A DNA stretch of 64,000 nt. Source: Pseudoips prasinana (taxonomy: Eukaryota > Arthropoda > Insecta > Lepidoptera > Nolidae). The notes beneath the pieces were generated by a model. The model was not told the origin of the DNA, ran no database searches, and was given only the letters and a program-made list of their open reading frames with translations. How positions within the stretch are numbered: the first letter of the stretch is position 1; the number at the start of each line of letters is the position of its first letter. The position numbers were made by a program, and so were the translations under genes. This document shows, piece by piece, positions 21,311 to 32,175 of the stretch. The stretch is taken from NCBI GenBank assembly GCA_951640165.1, contig OX621260.1, positions 19,052,001 through 19,116,000 of the forward strand. The letters are read 5' to 3'.

Positions 21311-21792
21311 CAACATGTAACGTAATTAACGCACACCCTCAGACACCCCAATTAGAATATTATGTTGTAATCATAATACATACACTGAATTTTTAATTTA
21401 ACATGTATATGCATTGTTATTTACTAAATTAGTTTCTTGGAATAAAGTTAATTTTCTTTATTTTGTATTGAATGATGGAATTTGTATGAATACAAATAAA
21501 ACTGCAATTTTAAAAGTCTTATTATTTGTTTCCCATTTCAATTTATTTTGACTGCATAGGACATTAATATGACAATGATTTCCGTAATTTTAATTATTTT
21601 GAAAAAAAAAATACCTATATTAAAAACTATATAAATCGATTCAGTAAACGATTCTGAACAAACTATTTTCAGGATATTCATATTCATATGATTTATTTGC
21701 ATTCCACAATGTGAACTTAGGTGGTAAACATTAGGCTTATAGCTAGGAGCATTATGGACCCTGTCGATGTGCGTTAATTAAGTTACATGTTG
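21311..21792. mobile_element. MITE-H copy
   Basis: 482 bp, ends CAACATGTAACGTAATTAAC / GTTAATTAAGTTACATGTTG (~25-bp inverted), flanked by TA on both sides as for Tc1/mariner-type insertions. No coding capacity. Other copies at 47393, 54225 and 61441. Confidence 0.85.
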
Positions 21793-21889
21793 TATAATAA
21801 TATTGCCACTGCTTCCTAACTCAGCAGAGCGCAGAGCCTTAACTATTGCAACCATGCAACTGATAAACATACTTATATAAAACAATAAA

Positions 21890-21968
21890 TATCATAGGAC
21901 AACTAATTAACACACTGCCCTTTGATACCAAAGTAAGCAGAGCCTGTACTATAGCAATCAGACAACTT
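21890..21968 (-). mobile_element. SINE-B/D-type tail fragment
   Basis: ATATCATAGGACAACTAATT, then ACTGCCCTTTGATACCAAAG and GCCTGTACTATAGCAATCAG. A reverse SINE tail abutting SINE-M. Confidence 0.6.
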
Positions 21969-22440
21969 GCTTATCGTATGGGTAGTGGTAACCCTAGTGT
22001 CAGAGTTGTTCAAGCCGCCCAGTAGGCACCTGACATGGCTTAACGAATGTTGTCCAAAGACTACAACCGGGACCGACAGTTTAACGTGCCCTCCGAAGCA
22101 CGGAGACGTTCAGAAATTAAAATAAAATAAAATAAAAAGGGTTTTATTCACGTATACTTTAAAAAAGCGCTTGTAAATAGTCAGAACATGTTTGTAGTAA
22201 TATACACTCGCGAGCAACCAAATCGACTCAAGCCTAGACGGCGCACATATACATTGATTTTCCTAAAACGATAAATGGTAATTACAAAAGTGATATGTCA
22301 TTCGAAAGCTGAAGAATTAGGCTTTCAATTAACATCAATACCTTAAAAAAAACTAAGCGCTGATTTATTGACACATTTTAATTGGCCGTCAGCGTAAATT
22401 ACCTCTTTAGGAATCCACGACTTGCGCTACCTGCTCCCGC

Positions 22441-22476
22441 TATAAAACCCCCCACTTCCGGTTTATCTTATCAGTT
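22441..22476 (+). promoter_or_regulatory. TATA box and initiator of the Tc1 transposase
   Basis: TATAAAA at 22441-22447 and TCAGTT at 22471-22476 put the predicted start (A at 22473) 32 bp downstream of the TATA box, textbook arthropod spacing. The ATG follows ~65 bp later. Confidence 0.65.
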
Positions 22477-22537
22477 GCTTGTTACAGGTTGACCGGTACA
22501 CATCTCCGTAAATTGCATTCCTTGTTTTCGCTAACCC

Positions 22538-23530
22538 ATGGATACCACACCAGAAGAAGCCGCTCAAGTTGTTGCCTTGTTGCAACAAGGGTTAAGTCAG
22601 CGAGCAATCGCTGCCCAGCTCCACTTGAGCCAGTCTTCTGTATCCCGAGTATACAGACGGTTCCAAGAGACTGGTGCCTTCAATCGGAGACCAAGAACGA
22701 GCCGCCACCGGTGCACTTCAGAGAGAGACGACCGCTTCATTGTCTCAACCTCGCTGCGCAATCGACACCTTACGGGCGTTGATGTGCAGCAAGAACTGAG
22801 ACGTGTACGACAAGTGGCTGTCAGCGAGTGGACAGTGAGAAGACGCTTGAAGGAAGCCAACTTGACGCCAAAAAGACCTGCGACGGGCCCTAAGTTGACT
22901 GCAGGCCACCGACAAGCGCGCCTTCAATTTGCTCGAGAGCATCTCAATTGGAGCGTTGCGCAATGGCGATCGGTCCTGTTTACTGATGAGTGCAGAATGT
23001 GTCTGCATGGCAGTGACAGGAGAGGCCGAGTCTACAGGCGTCCGGGAGAACGATTTGCCCAATGTTGTTTCGCTGAAACAGTGGCATATGGCGGCGGTTC
23101 CTGCATGATGTGGGCTGGTATCTCTTTAGAGGGAAAACAGCTAACAGCTGATCGGTACATCACCGACATTCTACTGGATCATGTTGTGCCCTACGCAGGG
23201 TTTGTCGGTGAAGACTTCGTGTTAATGCACGACAATGCCCGCTGCCACACGGCACGAGTCACTCGACAGTTTCTGCAAGAGGTCGAATTACGCACGATGG
23301 ACTGGCCTGCGCTCAGTCCTGACATGAATCCCATCGAGCACTTATGGGACGAGCTTAAAAGAAGAGTTCGGGCCAGAAATCCAGTCCCTTCAAGCGTAGA
23401 CGAGCTAAAGACAGCATTATTAGAGGAGTGGGACGGCATTCCTCAAGAAAATGTCAAAAAATTGATAAGGTCCATGAAAAACAGACTGCGGGATGTAATT
23501 AGGGCTAGAGGGGGCAATACGAAATACTGA
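22538..23530 (+). CDS. Tc1 family transposase (DD34E), intact
   Basis: 330 residues, the usual Tc1 length, uninterrupted. The N-terminus has a paired-like helix-turn-helix (residues ~6-45, EEAAQVVALLQQGLSQRAIA ... SQSSVSRVYRRF), a basic RRPRTSRHR linker, and a second HTH (~75-118). The catalytic DDE triad is visible: D150 in LFTDECR, D232 in LMHDNARCHTA, E267 in SPDMNPIEHLW; exactly 34 residues separate the last two, defining DD34E. The enzyme cuts at the terminal repeats and reinserts at TA. The ATG at 22538 is the first in frame after the predicted transcription start. Poly(A) signal immediately after the stop. Overlapping frames on both strands are shadows. Possibly active; not proven. Confidence 0.95.
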   Translation: MDTTPEEAAQVVALLQQGLSQRAIAAQLHLSQSSVSRVYRRFQETGAFNRRPRTSRHRCTSERDDRFIVSTSLRNRHLTGVDVQQELRRVRQVAVSEWTVRRRLKEANLTPKRPATGPKLTAGHRQARLQFAREHLNWSVAQWRSVLFTDECRMCLHGSDRRGRVYRRPGERFAQCCFAETVAYGGGSCMMWAGISLEGKQLTADRYITDILLDHVVPYAGFVGEDFVLMHDNARCHTARVTRQFLQEVELRTMDWPALSPDMNPIEHLWDELKRRVRARNPVPSSVDELKTALLEEWDGIPQENVKKLIRSMKNRLRDVIRARGGNTKY

Positions 23531-23534
23531 TTTA

Positions 23535-23540
23535 AATAAA
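23535..23540 (+). terminator. Poly(A) signal AATAAA of the transposase
   Basis: AATAAA begins four bases after the stop codon, inside the transposon and before the right terminal repeat. Confidence 0.6.
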
Positions 23541-24319
23541 ATAATTTTATTTTTAATTTTTTTTGTTTAATTTGTCAAATACGAGACACATACCCTTTTT
23601 CCTAAATTCCCGTTTTTCCTACTCTTGCATTCAGGCATCATTTATTTCAAAAATGATGGATGGATTTCAATGATAACGATATCAAATTAAAGCTGACATC
23701 TTAAGCTTTCGAATGACATATCATTTTAATAATTTCCATTCATGATTTTAGTTGTATCAATGTATGTGTGCGCCGACAAGGCTTGAGTCGATTTGGTTGC
23801 TCGCGAGTGTAGTTGTATACATGATTATTTCTAGTAACATAGATATTTAGCTAGCTCGTATCAAGTTATTGTCAAGAGATTATGTTTAATTATCTAGTTT
23901 AAGTCTAATATTTTTACTACATTATTGTCAATGGTTCTGTCTATATTAAAGTATTATTATTATCATAATTAAACCACTTTGGTGGTCACCCATCTATGGA
24001 CTGACCACGAGCCTAGTTCCTTAACCTCGCCGATCGCTTACGGATCGGTGAGAGCATCTAGCTATGAGCTATGCTTATATACATATTTATAAATATGGTC
24101 CTAATTAAACAGACTTTACTTTTTAATAGCATTATAAGACTCTAAAATTTACATTGCCATCTAAATTACTCAGTCAGCCACAATTAAAGACCGTCCGAAT
24201 TATACTATCTTCGCAACTAGTTATCTTCTATGTAAGCCACTCTAAATACAACTCAGCATAGTGGTTATTTATTGAGATATATTATCTAATAGTCAAAGTA
24301 AATCGAAACGACCATTATA

Positions 24320-24432
24320 AAATGACCCAAATAATCGTGTTCATTACACAAAGAACTGTCCCGGCTGAGAATCGAACCCACGACCTCTTGGTTAGCAGTC
24401 AGGGTCACTAACCACTAGACCAACACGTCAGT
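24320..24432 (-). mobile_element. SINE-D head and middle
   Basis: Minus-strand head TGACGTGTTGGTCTAGTGGT with B box GGGTTCGATTCTC, then TAATGAACACGATTATTTGG. Confidence 0.75.
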
Positions 24433-24463
24433 CAATATATTTCTAAATACATACATCTTATAA

Positions 24464-24770
24464 AATAAAAAAGGTTTTTATTCACGTAGACTTTAAAAAA
24501 GCGCTTGTAAATAGACAGAACATGTTTGTAGTAATACAGTTATTATTTCTAGTTACTTATTACAGATATTTAGGTACACGGAATGTTAAAACATGTATAC
24601 AATTTATTTTATAATGGAAGTGATATTTAGCTAGCTTGCATTAAATGATTGTCAAGGAGATTCTGTTTAGTTGAAGTTTTTAATATTATGTATTGAAATT
24701 TAAATTTTACTACATATTGTCTGAATGGTTCTGTCTATATTAAGGTATGAATACAGTATTATTATTATAA
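24464..24770 (-). mobile_element. Element N, uninterrupted copy
   Basis: Matches both halves of the copy at 22122-23966 across AAAGCGCTTGTAAATAGACA and GGTTCTGTCTATATTAAGGT. It shows the pre-insertion structure at the Tc1 target site (GTAGTAATACAG). Confidence 0.75.
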
Positions 24771-25067
24771 CGGACCTTTTATTTAAAACGACGGTCGCGC
24801 TTTAATGCTACCACCGGATCCAATGCGCCCCAACTGAGAAGACCCAGCGAAACAAACTCAGCAGGTTCATCTACTACCAGTTTCAACACGGCCCAGTTGA
24901 GACGGTCCGGAGAAACATACTCAAGCGGGCATAGGCAAACACAATATTATAAAATAACACAATAATATAGATAAACAACACCCAGACCCCAGACGCAGAA
25001 CAAATAATCTTGCTCATCATGCAGAGATTTGTCCTGTGTAGGGATCGATATTTTTATAACCAGCTAT
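24771..25067. other. Unassigned, with a SINE-D-like remnant
   Basis: Two related blocks, CCAACTGAGAAGACCCAGCG and CCAGTTGAGACGGTCCGGAG, each precede AAAC(A)A-CTCA. 24995-25050 resembles a reversed SINE-D middle (TTGCTCATCATGCAGAGATT). Confidence 0.4.
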
Positions 25068-25402
25068 AGTTCACCCACAGAGAACAAGGTCCTGGGTTCA
25101 AATCCCGGGTTGGGCCAAAAGTGATTTTGGTACATTTCTGTTAAAAAGAAAATTTCTCAGCATCAGCTCGAAGTTGGCTGTATTATACGCCCGTGCCTCG
25201 GAGAGCACGTAAAGCCGTCGGTTCTGTACCTGACCTCTTTCCGGTCGTGTCGCCAGGCGTCCCATCGGATCATGAGAGTGATGGAATAGAAAGTGCTCCT
25301 GTGTTTGCGCACACACTTGTGCACTATAGTATGTCCCGCGCTGATGGCTAATCTCTATTGAGACTGGCTGCCGTAGCCGAAATTCGGCTAGGAGGACATT
25401 TT
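25068..25402 (+). mobile_element. SINE-A copy, 5'-truncated
   Basis: Starts within the head at TAGTTCACCCACAGAGAACA, keeps GGTTCAAATCCCGGGTTGGG, the core GCACGTAAAGCCGTCGGTTC and the end GAATTCGGCTAGGAGGACAT. Confidence 0.8.
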
Positions 25403-25802
25403 ATTATAATATGCTCAAACGCCGTAATCTACTGAAGTTTGCCACGGTAAATACTAATCTGTACAAACGTAATAGAGTGTATTTTACCGTGATACTTGTT
25501 TTTCTGAAACGGCATTTAAGTGATTGGACGGCAGTATAGTATTACCTTTTGATACCTATATAGCATGCGTACCTATATTTAAGAACAAGCACTCATATTA
25601 GTAAATAATTAAGCATCACAAATGCGTGATCGGAGTGGATTACAACAAATAATTAGAAAAAAAGACAATTACACAAAAATATGCGATAGCCTGATATTTA
25701 CTCGTTTTAATCGATTAATAGTTGGTAATTAAACTTGTTATGTATCGTAGTGGTAAGCAAAATAACCAAACAACAAGTCAATTCGTGCTGAATTGCTTTC
25801 TG

Positions 25803-26163
<361 letters not shown>

Positions 26164-26339
26164 CTATAATTAGAACAGAGTTAAACGTTATTATAGAGTT
26201 ACTTTATAGTAACGTTCAAACTGTCATAGTATAGGATCCAATGACGCCATTTCTACCCTCCAACTGAACGAAGACGTAGTTTCAGAAAGATAAGTACTTT
26301 GTTAAATAAATCAGAACTGTTGAAATCCATAGGCGAACA

Positions 26340-26625
26340 TAAATAGCCCAAAGAATTGATTGAAGTGGCAGTGGGCGGGACACATAGCTCGTAGAACCGA
26401 CGGCCGCTGGGCGAGAAACCTTTCTACCCCAGCGGCCATCGGTGAGTTGCAACCACGAACCGGAAGATGCAGCTTGCCCCTTCCAAGGTGGACCGACGAT
26501 CTTGCAAGAGTCGCGGGAAGCCGCTGCACATACCAGCCATTTTGGAAATCCTTGGGTGAGGATTTTGTTTAACAGTGGACGTCTTTCGGCTGATATGACA
26601 ATGATGAAAAAAAAATCCTCATCGT
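26340..26625 (+). pseudogene. RTE-like LINE C-terminal fragment (second RTE family)
   Basis: Encodes LKWQWAGHIARRTDGRWARN, then frameshifted QPRTGRCSLPLPRWTDDLAR and SLGEDFVQQWTSFG-type ends before GCTGATATGACAATGATGA. The same family as 41880-42364; frameshifts show it is dead. Confidence 0.75.
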
Positions 26626-26644
26626 TAAGAAACTGAATTCAAGA

Positions 26645-27055
26645 CATTGTGTACATGAACATGTCTGTTTGTCCGGCATCTGGGTGTAATTATCTTTATA
26701 AGTATGCATTTAAAAAGAAAAGTATACTATTGCTAAATGTAACAATAATAGCTTAGTAACTTGCTATTTATTATTTGTTTCAGAATATTAAAAATACATG
26801 TGACGAAACAGACCGCACGGACGGACTAATTTAAAATATTTTGTTACTTTAATTACTGTTTTTAAACTGTGTTTATGTAATACATTGTGAGCTTGACAAG
26901 TACAAGTGTATGTAAATACCCAAGTGCTGAATAAATTTCATGATTTCATTATTATTTCATTATTTCAGTAGAACAGTGAAAAGTAGTAGTAGTTATCTGG
27001 TTTCCATAGTATAAGCTCTGCTTAGTTCGGGAATATCCCAGGATATTATTATTAT
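26645..27055 (+). mobile_element. SINE-B copy interrupted by a LINE 3' tail
   Basis: Middle at 26645-26726 (ACATGAACATGTCTGTTTGT), tail at 26978-27055 (GTTATCTGGTTTCCATAGTA). The intervening ~250 bp end GCTGAATAAATTTCATGATT with an ATTTCATT-type repeated tail, like a jockey 3' end. Confidence 0.55.
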
Positions 27056-27303
27056 ATCAGATACACACTTAAAACCCCATGCGCTTGTTGCATATATAAT
27101 ACACGTATTGACTATGAATATCATGAAATGGATGTACAATGGAAAATGTAGAGAAATCAGAGAAGAAACTGCGCCTGTGCGTGTCAGTGTGTAATAAGTA
27201 AATTGTGATGATCGGCTTCCCTTTATAGTAGGCGTCATTAGAAACAATATTATTCATTTTCCGCATTTATTGTTGAAATATTTTTAGAAGCTATATAATG
27301 TAC

Positions 27304-27546
27304 TAGCGGCCCGGTACGTGCTTCGCTAAGCTTTTAAGTATTAGTACAAATTAATTGTATATGGGAGTATAGAAATATGTTGATTTTTCACTTTTTCAAG
27401 ACCTTTTTTTTAATTTTCTCTACGTACAAACCTTCCCTGGACTTCCACAAATAATTCAAGACCAAAATTAGCCAACTCGGTAAAGGCGTTGTTGAGTTAT
27501 AACATTACAACGAAAAGTGGCATTGATTTTTATATATATAGATATG
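27304..27546 (-). mobile_element. Non-autonomous Helitron
   Basis: Minus-strand 3' end GCGAAGCACGTACCGGGCCG then CTAG|T at 27304; 5' end TCTATATATATAAAAATCAA at ~27544. A different Helitron family from the others. Confidence 0.75.
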
Positions 27547-27633
27547 GTCATACCAAAAGGAGGGAGGATGTACCACAGCTTAGCCGTGATTTTATAAAGG
27601 TTTAGCTTTTTCATAGGCCATTGTATTTTTATT

Positions 27634-27868
27634 TTTTAGGGTCTCGTACCTAAAGGGTAAAACGGGAACCTATTACTAATACTTCGTGGTCTGTCTGTCC
27701 GTCTGCCACCAGGCTGTATCTCATGAACCGTGATAGTTAAAATTTTCACAGATGATGTATTTCTGTTGCCGCTATAACAGCGAATACTAAATAACAAAAT
27801 AAATTAAATATTTAAGGGGTCTCCCATACAACAAACGTGAATTTTTTGCTCGTTTTTATAGATAATTA
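27634..27868 (-). mobile_element. Repeat Q copy, truncated
   Basis: Reverse of 28731-29038: TTTTTTAGGGTCTCGTACCT at one end, ATACAACAAACGTGAATTTT at the other; the ACCGGCCAA-end is missing. Confidence 0.75.
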
Positions 27869-27889
27869 TGCTTGGAGGAACTACCCACG

Positions 27890-28010
27890 GTTCTGATCCA
27901 CAGAACTGAGTTTCAGAACCCTTCCTAGCCAGTGCATCTGCTTTTTCGTTGCCCTCTGTTACTGTATGGCCTGGTACCCATACGAGTTTGACTGTGTTGG
28001 GTTTGTTTCA
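27890..28010 (-). pseudogene. RNase H domain fragment of a LINE
   Basis: The minus strand reads NTVKLVWVPGHTVTEGNEKA then DALARKGSETQFCG, the conserved C-terminal RNase H signature (WVPGH...GNEKAD.LA) of R1/jockey-type elements. A frameshift separates it from an open stretch upstream (to ~28130). Confidence 0.8.
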
Positions 28011-28135
28011 TGTCCGTGAAATGCACAGCTATACATAATTCTGCCATATAGGGATATATTTCCGTTGTGAGGGCGTTGACTAAGGAATTCTGCTGCTTAT
28101 TATAAATATTGAGCTGAGTGTACTGGAGCAGATGT

Positions 28136-28730
28136 CAAATTTTTTTTTTAACGTTTTACGGCTCTGGCTTCTTTGGCCTTATGAGCCATCAGTAAATATA
28201 TTTTTATATCATTTATTTCCGTCATTGTCAAGTAAAGTTCGTCACAGTCAAGTCATATATAGTCCTTGTCCAACCCCAGTAAAGCAGTGGAGACTTTACT
28301 AGAGGCTTTTATGGAGTTTTGGTTACAACACGGAAAATCACAATTCACGGCAATATCGCACTTTCCTCCTCTTGTGTACGTTGTCATAGATGTTATGTCT
28401 AAAAATCCACCATATTTACACATAAAAACTCGAATTTACACCAGTTTTTGAAAAATAAAACATAGCCTCGATGCGTCTTTTTCCGCGTTGGCGCCAAAAC
28501 CTTCCCAGATGTCTGACTTTTACATTGATTTCAATGTGACATTTGTTTTTTCGGTGGTTATTCTTCTGTGGCGGGTCTGATTTTTATGAATTTAGATATA
28601 GTTATTCACGAGTATGGTCACTGCTACTATGTCAAATTTGAATAAGATCAGTTCAGCCGTTCAGGAGGACCGCGATCAGGAACGAACTACATGAGTCGCT
28701 TAAGGAATAGCTTCATTTACACTCATCTTA
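28136..28730. other. Unassigned stretch
   Basis: A 61-codon frame at 28266-28451 and a GC-richer block around 28470-28500 (GCGTTGGCGCCAAAACC) have no recognised family. Confidence 0.4.
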
Positions 28731-29038
28731 ATAAAAAAACCGGCCAACTGTGAGTCGGACTCGCGCAGGAAGGGTTCCGTAACATTATCTATAAAAACGA
28801 TCAAAAAATTCACGTTTATTGTATGGGAGCCCCCTTAAATATTTATTTTATTTTGTTTTTTAGTATTTGTTGTTATAGCGGCAACAGAAATACATCATCT
28901 ATGAAAATTCTAACTGTCTTACTATCACGGTTCATGAAATACAGCCTGGTGACAGACGGACATACAGACAGGCAGACAGACAGCGAAGTCTTAGTAATAG
29001 GGTCCCGTTTTATCCTGTGGGTACGGTACCCTAAAAAA
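28731..29038 (+). mobile_element. Repeat Q, full-length copy
   Basis: AAAAAAACCGGCCAACTGTG then GAGTCGGACTCGCGCAGGAA through GACAGACGGACATACAGACA to GGTACCCTAAAAAATG. A common short lepidopteran repeat with weak terminal symmetry. Confidence 0.75.
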
Positions 29039-29400
29039 TGTGAGTGATGTTAGTGAGTAGATTACCTTAATCACAAGTGCCTCAACAAATAGAGAACTCG
29101 ACTGCACATTAGCAATGGAATGGGTACATAAGTAGTTCATGAGGTGAAACAATTTTACTGCCTCGTACGTAACTTCCCTCTATCTAATGTTCGATAACCG
29201 TAACTAAATGGAATTAATGGAAGGTTCGTGCACGTAGTTCGTATATAATATTAATCTTGCAATAAATATAATTTTTCTTTTGAATTTTTATTTACATATA
29301 AACATAAATATTATAATCATTTGAATCAATTATTATTGAAATAACCTAACTTATCAACTAAAGAAACATACATAAAATAAATACAAACATAAACAAAAAG
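29039..29400. other. AT-rich unassigned stretch
   Basis: No repeat or gene recognised. Confidence 0.4.
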
Positions 29401-29407
29401 TCTAACC

Positions 29408-29815
29408 CAGCGTTTTCAACCTTTTTCATCACGCGACCCCCCTAACCAATTTTTACCCCCTTTTTTTTCATGTTTCTTTTATTTTGTGACACATATCCAA
29501 TATTTTTATTAATTTTCATAGGGTTCGGATAAATACATCATTAAAATTTGTGAAGAGGAATAGAAAGCACTCCACCAAAATTTACTTTATTATTCAGAGG
29601 TTAGGTGGTTGTCAAGAGACAAAGTACTAGCCAGAGTTTTGGAACTTCGCGCTAAACTGTTAATGTATTTGCAGTAGGCCTAATAATAATACTCCAAATT
29701 TATTTGCGACCCTATGACTAACTTTCCCAAGTTTTTGCAACTTCCCTATAGAAGTTTCGCGACCCCCCTATAGATGCTTCGCGACCCCCCAGGGGGTCGC
29801 GACCCACAGGTTGAC
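29408..29815. mobile_element. hAT-type non-autonomous element
   Basis: Left CAGCGTTTTCAACCTTTTTC and right GGGGTCGCGACCCACAGGTT are imperfect inverted ends; GCGACCCCCC blocks are repeated inside the right end. TCTAACC flanks both sides (29401-29407, 29816-29822), consistent with the 8-bp hAT duplication with one mismatch. Confidence 0.6.
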
Positions 29816-29875
29816 TCTAACCAATGAGCTTATGCGTCGAAAATACGTCGACATCGCTTTGAACCGGGAACGTAC

Positions 29876-29992
29876 CCAGAAGGCTGGCAGTATTGCCACG
29901 CTGAATGGCAATGCTAATTCTTTGACCTAAGTATTGGCCAGCCCTCTGATCACGTGAAGCATCGACCAGACGTTTTGAAATATCTTTTTTTT
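29876..29992 (-). pseudogene. Repeated coding fragment (QRISIAIQRGN motif)
   Basis: The minus strand reads KRLVDASRDQRAGQYLGQ, then RISIAIQRGNTASLLG with minor breaks. Homologous to 17710-17865 and 45150-45390. Confidence 0.45.
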
Positions 29993-30184
29993 GTAAGTAT
30001 TAAACAAATGACAAATTTGATCTATCTATCTTATGACACTTGTGGAAACCACGAAGGCTAAAAAAGTAATTATTTTATTTTATTATTTAACTTTAAAAAG
30101 AATACAGTTATATTCACATTATGTATTCTAACAAACTGCAGTACAATTAGTACCATCGGCAGTATTCTCGCGGGTTCACAATTC

Positions 30185-30240
30185 GACAACAGTTCAAGCA
30201 AACACGGACCTTGACAACAGTTCAAGCAAATACGGACCTT
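30185..30240. repeat. 28-bp tandem duplication
   Basis: GACAACAGTTCAAGCAAACA-CGGACCTT (30185-30212) is repeated at 30213-30240 with one mismatch. Confidence 0.85.
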
Positions 30241-30275
30241 TACATTAATAATAATAATAACAAACGAAAAAGACA

Positions 30276-30551
30276 TCCTTTGTGGATCCAATACCGTATG
30301 ATGAAAACATATCTAACGCAGAAAAAGAAAAACATTCAAAATACCTTGATCTGAGTTTTGAATATGCGCAAATTTGGATAACCGAAAAACCTGCGATCAT
30401 ACCTATTGTTATATCCACAAATGGAGTTATTCCTAAATCCCTGAAAATCAACCTTGCAAGTTTAGGGCTTGATATCTGGCTGGAGAGTTACATGCAGAAG
30501 GCGGTTCTGCTGGCGAATGCCAGGATTGTGCGGAAATTTCTCTCCATGTAG
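30276..30551 (+). pseudogene. LINE-encoded C-terminal fragment
   Basis: About 90 residues: SKYLDLSFEYAQIW, IIPIVISTNGVIPKSLKINL, MQKAVLLANARIVRKFLS and a stop. This signature ends the polyprotein of several animal non-LTR elements. There is no RT core upstream, so it is a 5'-truncated copy. Confidence 0.65.
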
Positions 30552-31061
30552 CCCAAATATTGTATAAATGGTATTTGTGTTAAAATACTTTAGTATGATA
30601 TCTTGTAAATAATATTGGTAATAAACATGTGAGATAATAATAAAGATTTATTGCCAAAAAGTTTACATCCCAAATGTTTAACGTTATAAACTTAAAATTA
30701 TGTTCAAATAATTATTGAACCCTGTCACTTAAACTAGGATAAACCTGTTTCTTAAGTGGACAGTGTTTATGTGATTATCTACGAGACTTTCGCTGCTTCT
30801 CCTGACAGTAGATGAGAACTCCGGACAGTAGAAGGGTTCAAACCATCTAGCAGAAAAAAGCTACAATCTAACTAACATACGCCAGAAGGATTCGAACAAT
30901 AACTCGGAGGGATTACTGATGGTAAAAATCCACCTATTTATTATAATTTCTATTAAATGTTTGAATTCGTTGCGGGATCCAAAACAGTTCAGTGGTTTTC
31001 CGATACAAGCTACTGTTGATCCTGGCTTGCAGGAGTTGCAGTGGTAGGGACCGCGGAGGAA
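30552..31061. other. Unassigned AT-rich stretch
   Basis: No supported feature. Confidence 0.4.
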
Positions 31062-31170
31062 TCTTTTTACAAAAAAGTCCCAAAATCACTTTTGGCCCGA
31101 CCCGGGATTTGAACCCAGGACCTCGTTCTGTGTGGGTGAACACGCTACCGCTAGACCAACGAGACAGTCA
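31062..31170 (-). mobile_element. SINE-A head fragment
   Basis: Minus-strand TGACTGTCTCGTTGGTCTAG, GGTTCAAATCCCGGGTCGGG, ends at the GTGATTTTGGGACTTTTTTG block. Confidence 0.75.
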
Positions 31171-31195
31171 GCCCAATAAATCGACGCAGAGAATC

Positions 31196-31384
31196 GACGG
31201 CTTTACGTGCTCTCCGAGGCACGGGGGTATAATACCGCCAACTCCCAGACTTCGGGCTGATGCTGAGAAATTTTTCTTCTTACAGAAAAGTCCCAAAATC
31301 ACTTTTTAGGCCCGACCCGGGATTTGAACTCAGGACCTAGTTCTCTGCGGGTGAACACGCTACCGCTAGACCATCGAGGCATGA
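31196..31384 (-). mobile_element. SINE-A head and core, second tandem copy
   Basis: From TGCCTCGATGGTCTAGCGGT to the core GCACGTAAAGCCGTCGATTC. Same orientation as the fragment 26 bp away. Confidence 0.78.
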
Positions 31385-31618
31385 TTGGTATTAGAACGTA
31401 TTTAAATACTTGTATAGTTATAATATGTGTTGCGCAATAAGTTTAGTTCCGTAATTAACACATTGGCGGGAGAATCCTGGTAACCTGTAATACAGGTTAT
31501 TTTGTTCTAAAAACCTCAGTCACGCAACGCACCAGTCTTTCACAAATTTAACCTAATAAATACCTTGTGAATATTATCCTAAATGTTGAAACGTAATTTG
31601 TTAACTTAGTGATGAGAA

Positions 31619-31690
31619 GATGATCCAGTGATGATCTTGTGAGGCCCGCTGGTAGCTGCTGGATGCGGGTAGCGGAAGACGGGCAATTAA
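31619..31690 (+). pseudogene. Short fragment of the second RTE family
   Basis: GATGATCTTGTGAGGCCCGC then CTGGATGCGGGTAGCGGAAG corresponds to 42245-42295 of the longer copy. Confidence 0.6.
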
Positions 31691-31699
31691 ATTTAATAC

Positions 31700-31865
31700 T
31701 TGGGAGGTACTCCATAGACCTAAATACATTAACACCGTATAATAATGTTTTAATTTTAGCATTATATTATTTTATCTTGATCCCACAGTCAAAATTCTAT
31801 ACTGTTTTGTGGGATACAGTTCTAGTTCTTAAGATTACATGTACCTTATAAATAAATAAATATTT
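31700..31865 (+). mobile_element. LINE 3' tail
   Basis: A non-coding AT-rich segment ends TATAAATAAATAAATATT, the short-repeat tail seen on CR1/jockey elements. Confidence 0.35.
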
Positions 31866-32175
31866 AAAAAAATGAGAGTACGAAATCGGTTGTTGTATGT
31901 TTTTGCAAATCTTGTTTTGATTTCTCACTTAATGTTATTTTAATATTGTACAAAAAACAGTTTTAATGTAATATAGAGATTATTTTTGTGTATTTAAGCT
32001 TTTATCATTCGACTATTATTTAATTTGCTTTTTGGTATATGAATAATAATTTTATTTCGGTTTTGATGTGTTTATGATATTTTTATTTGTTTGTAATTAG
32101 TGCAATTTTTAATGAATCTAGTTTAAATTAGAAGCAGTGGTATGTTTTTAAGTATGGTTACACTATTATTTATAA
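31866..32175. other. AT-rich unassigned stretch
   Basis: No supported feature. Confidence 0.4.

Larger units (their letters stand above)
22205..23809 (+). mobile_element. Complete Tc1-type transposon (1605 bp)
   Basis: Ends CACTCGCGAGCAACCAAATC and its reverse complement, flanked by TA at 22203-22204 and 23810-23811. Imperfect terminal repeats extend ~108 bp and share an inner block GATATGTCATTCGAAAGCT (~22292-22310 and ~23703-23721), resembling the inner binding site of IR/DR-type Tc1 elements. Contains an intact transposase frame with a plausible promoter and poly(A) signal. Confidence 0.93.
22122..23966 (-). mobile_element. Element N (LINE 3' end), split by Tc1
   Basis: Pieces 22122-22204 and 23812-23966. 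The left piece (AAAAAGGGTTTTATTCACGT, AAAGCGCTTGTAAATAGTCA) and right piece (AGCTAGCTCGTATCAAGTTA, GGTTCTGTCTATATTAAAGT) together match the uninterrupted copy at 24464-24770. Read in reverse this is a non-LTR 3' end. Confidence 0.75.
21970..24067 (-). mobile_element. SINE-M (5S rRNA-derived), split by a nested insertion
   Basis: SINE-M sequence occupies 21970-22121 and 23967-24067. On the minus strand the head reads GGTTAAGGAACTAGG ... TCCATAGATGGGTGACCACC, recognisably the internal control region of 5S rRNA, followed by the core CACGTTAAACTGTCGGTCCC. The break carries an AATTAAA duplication (22115-22121 and 23967-23973). Related copies: 55079-55331 and 55788-56010. Confidence 0.75.

Noticed and set aside
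22597..23439. Minus-strand frames of 87, 105 and 82 codons
   Set aside because: Antisense shadows of the Tc1 transposase.
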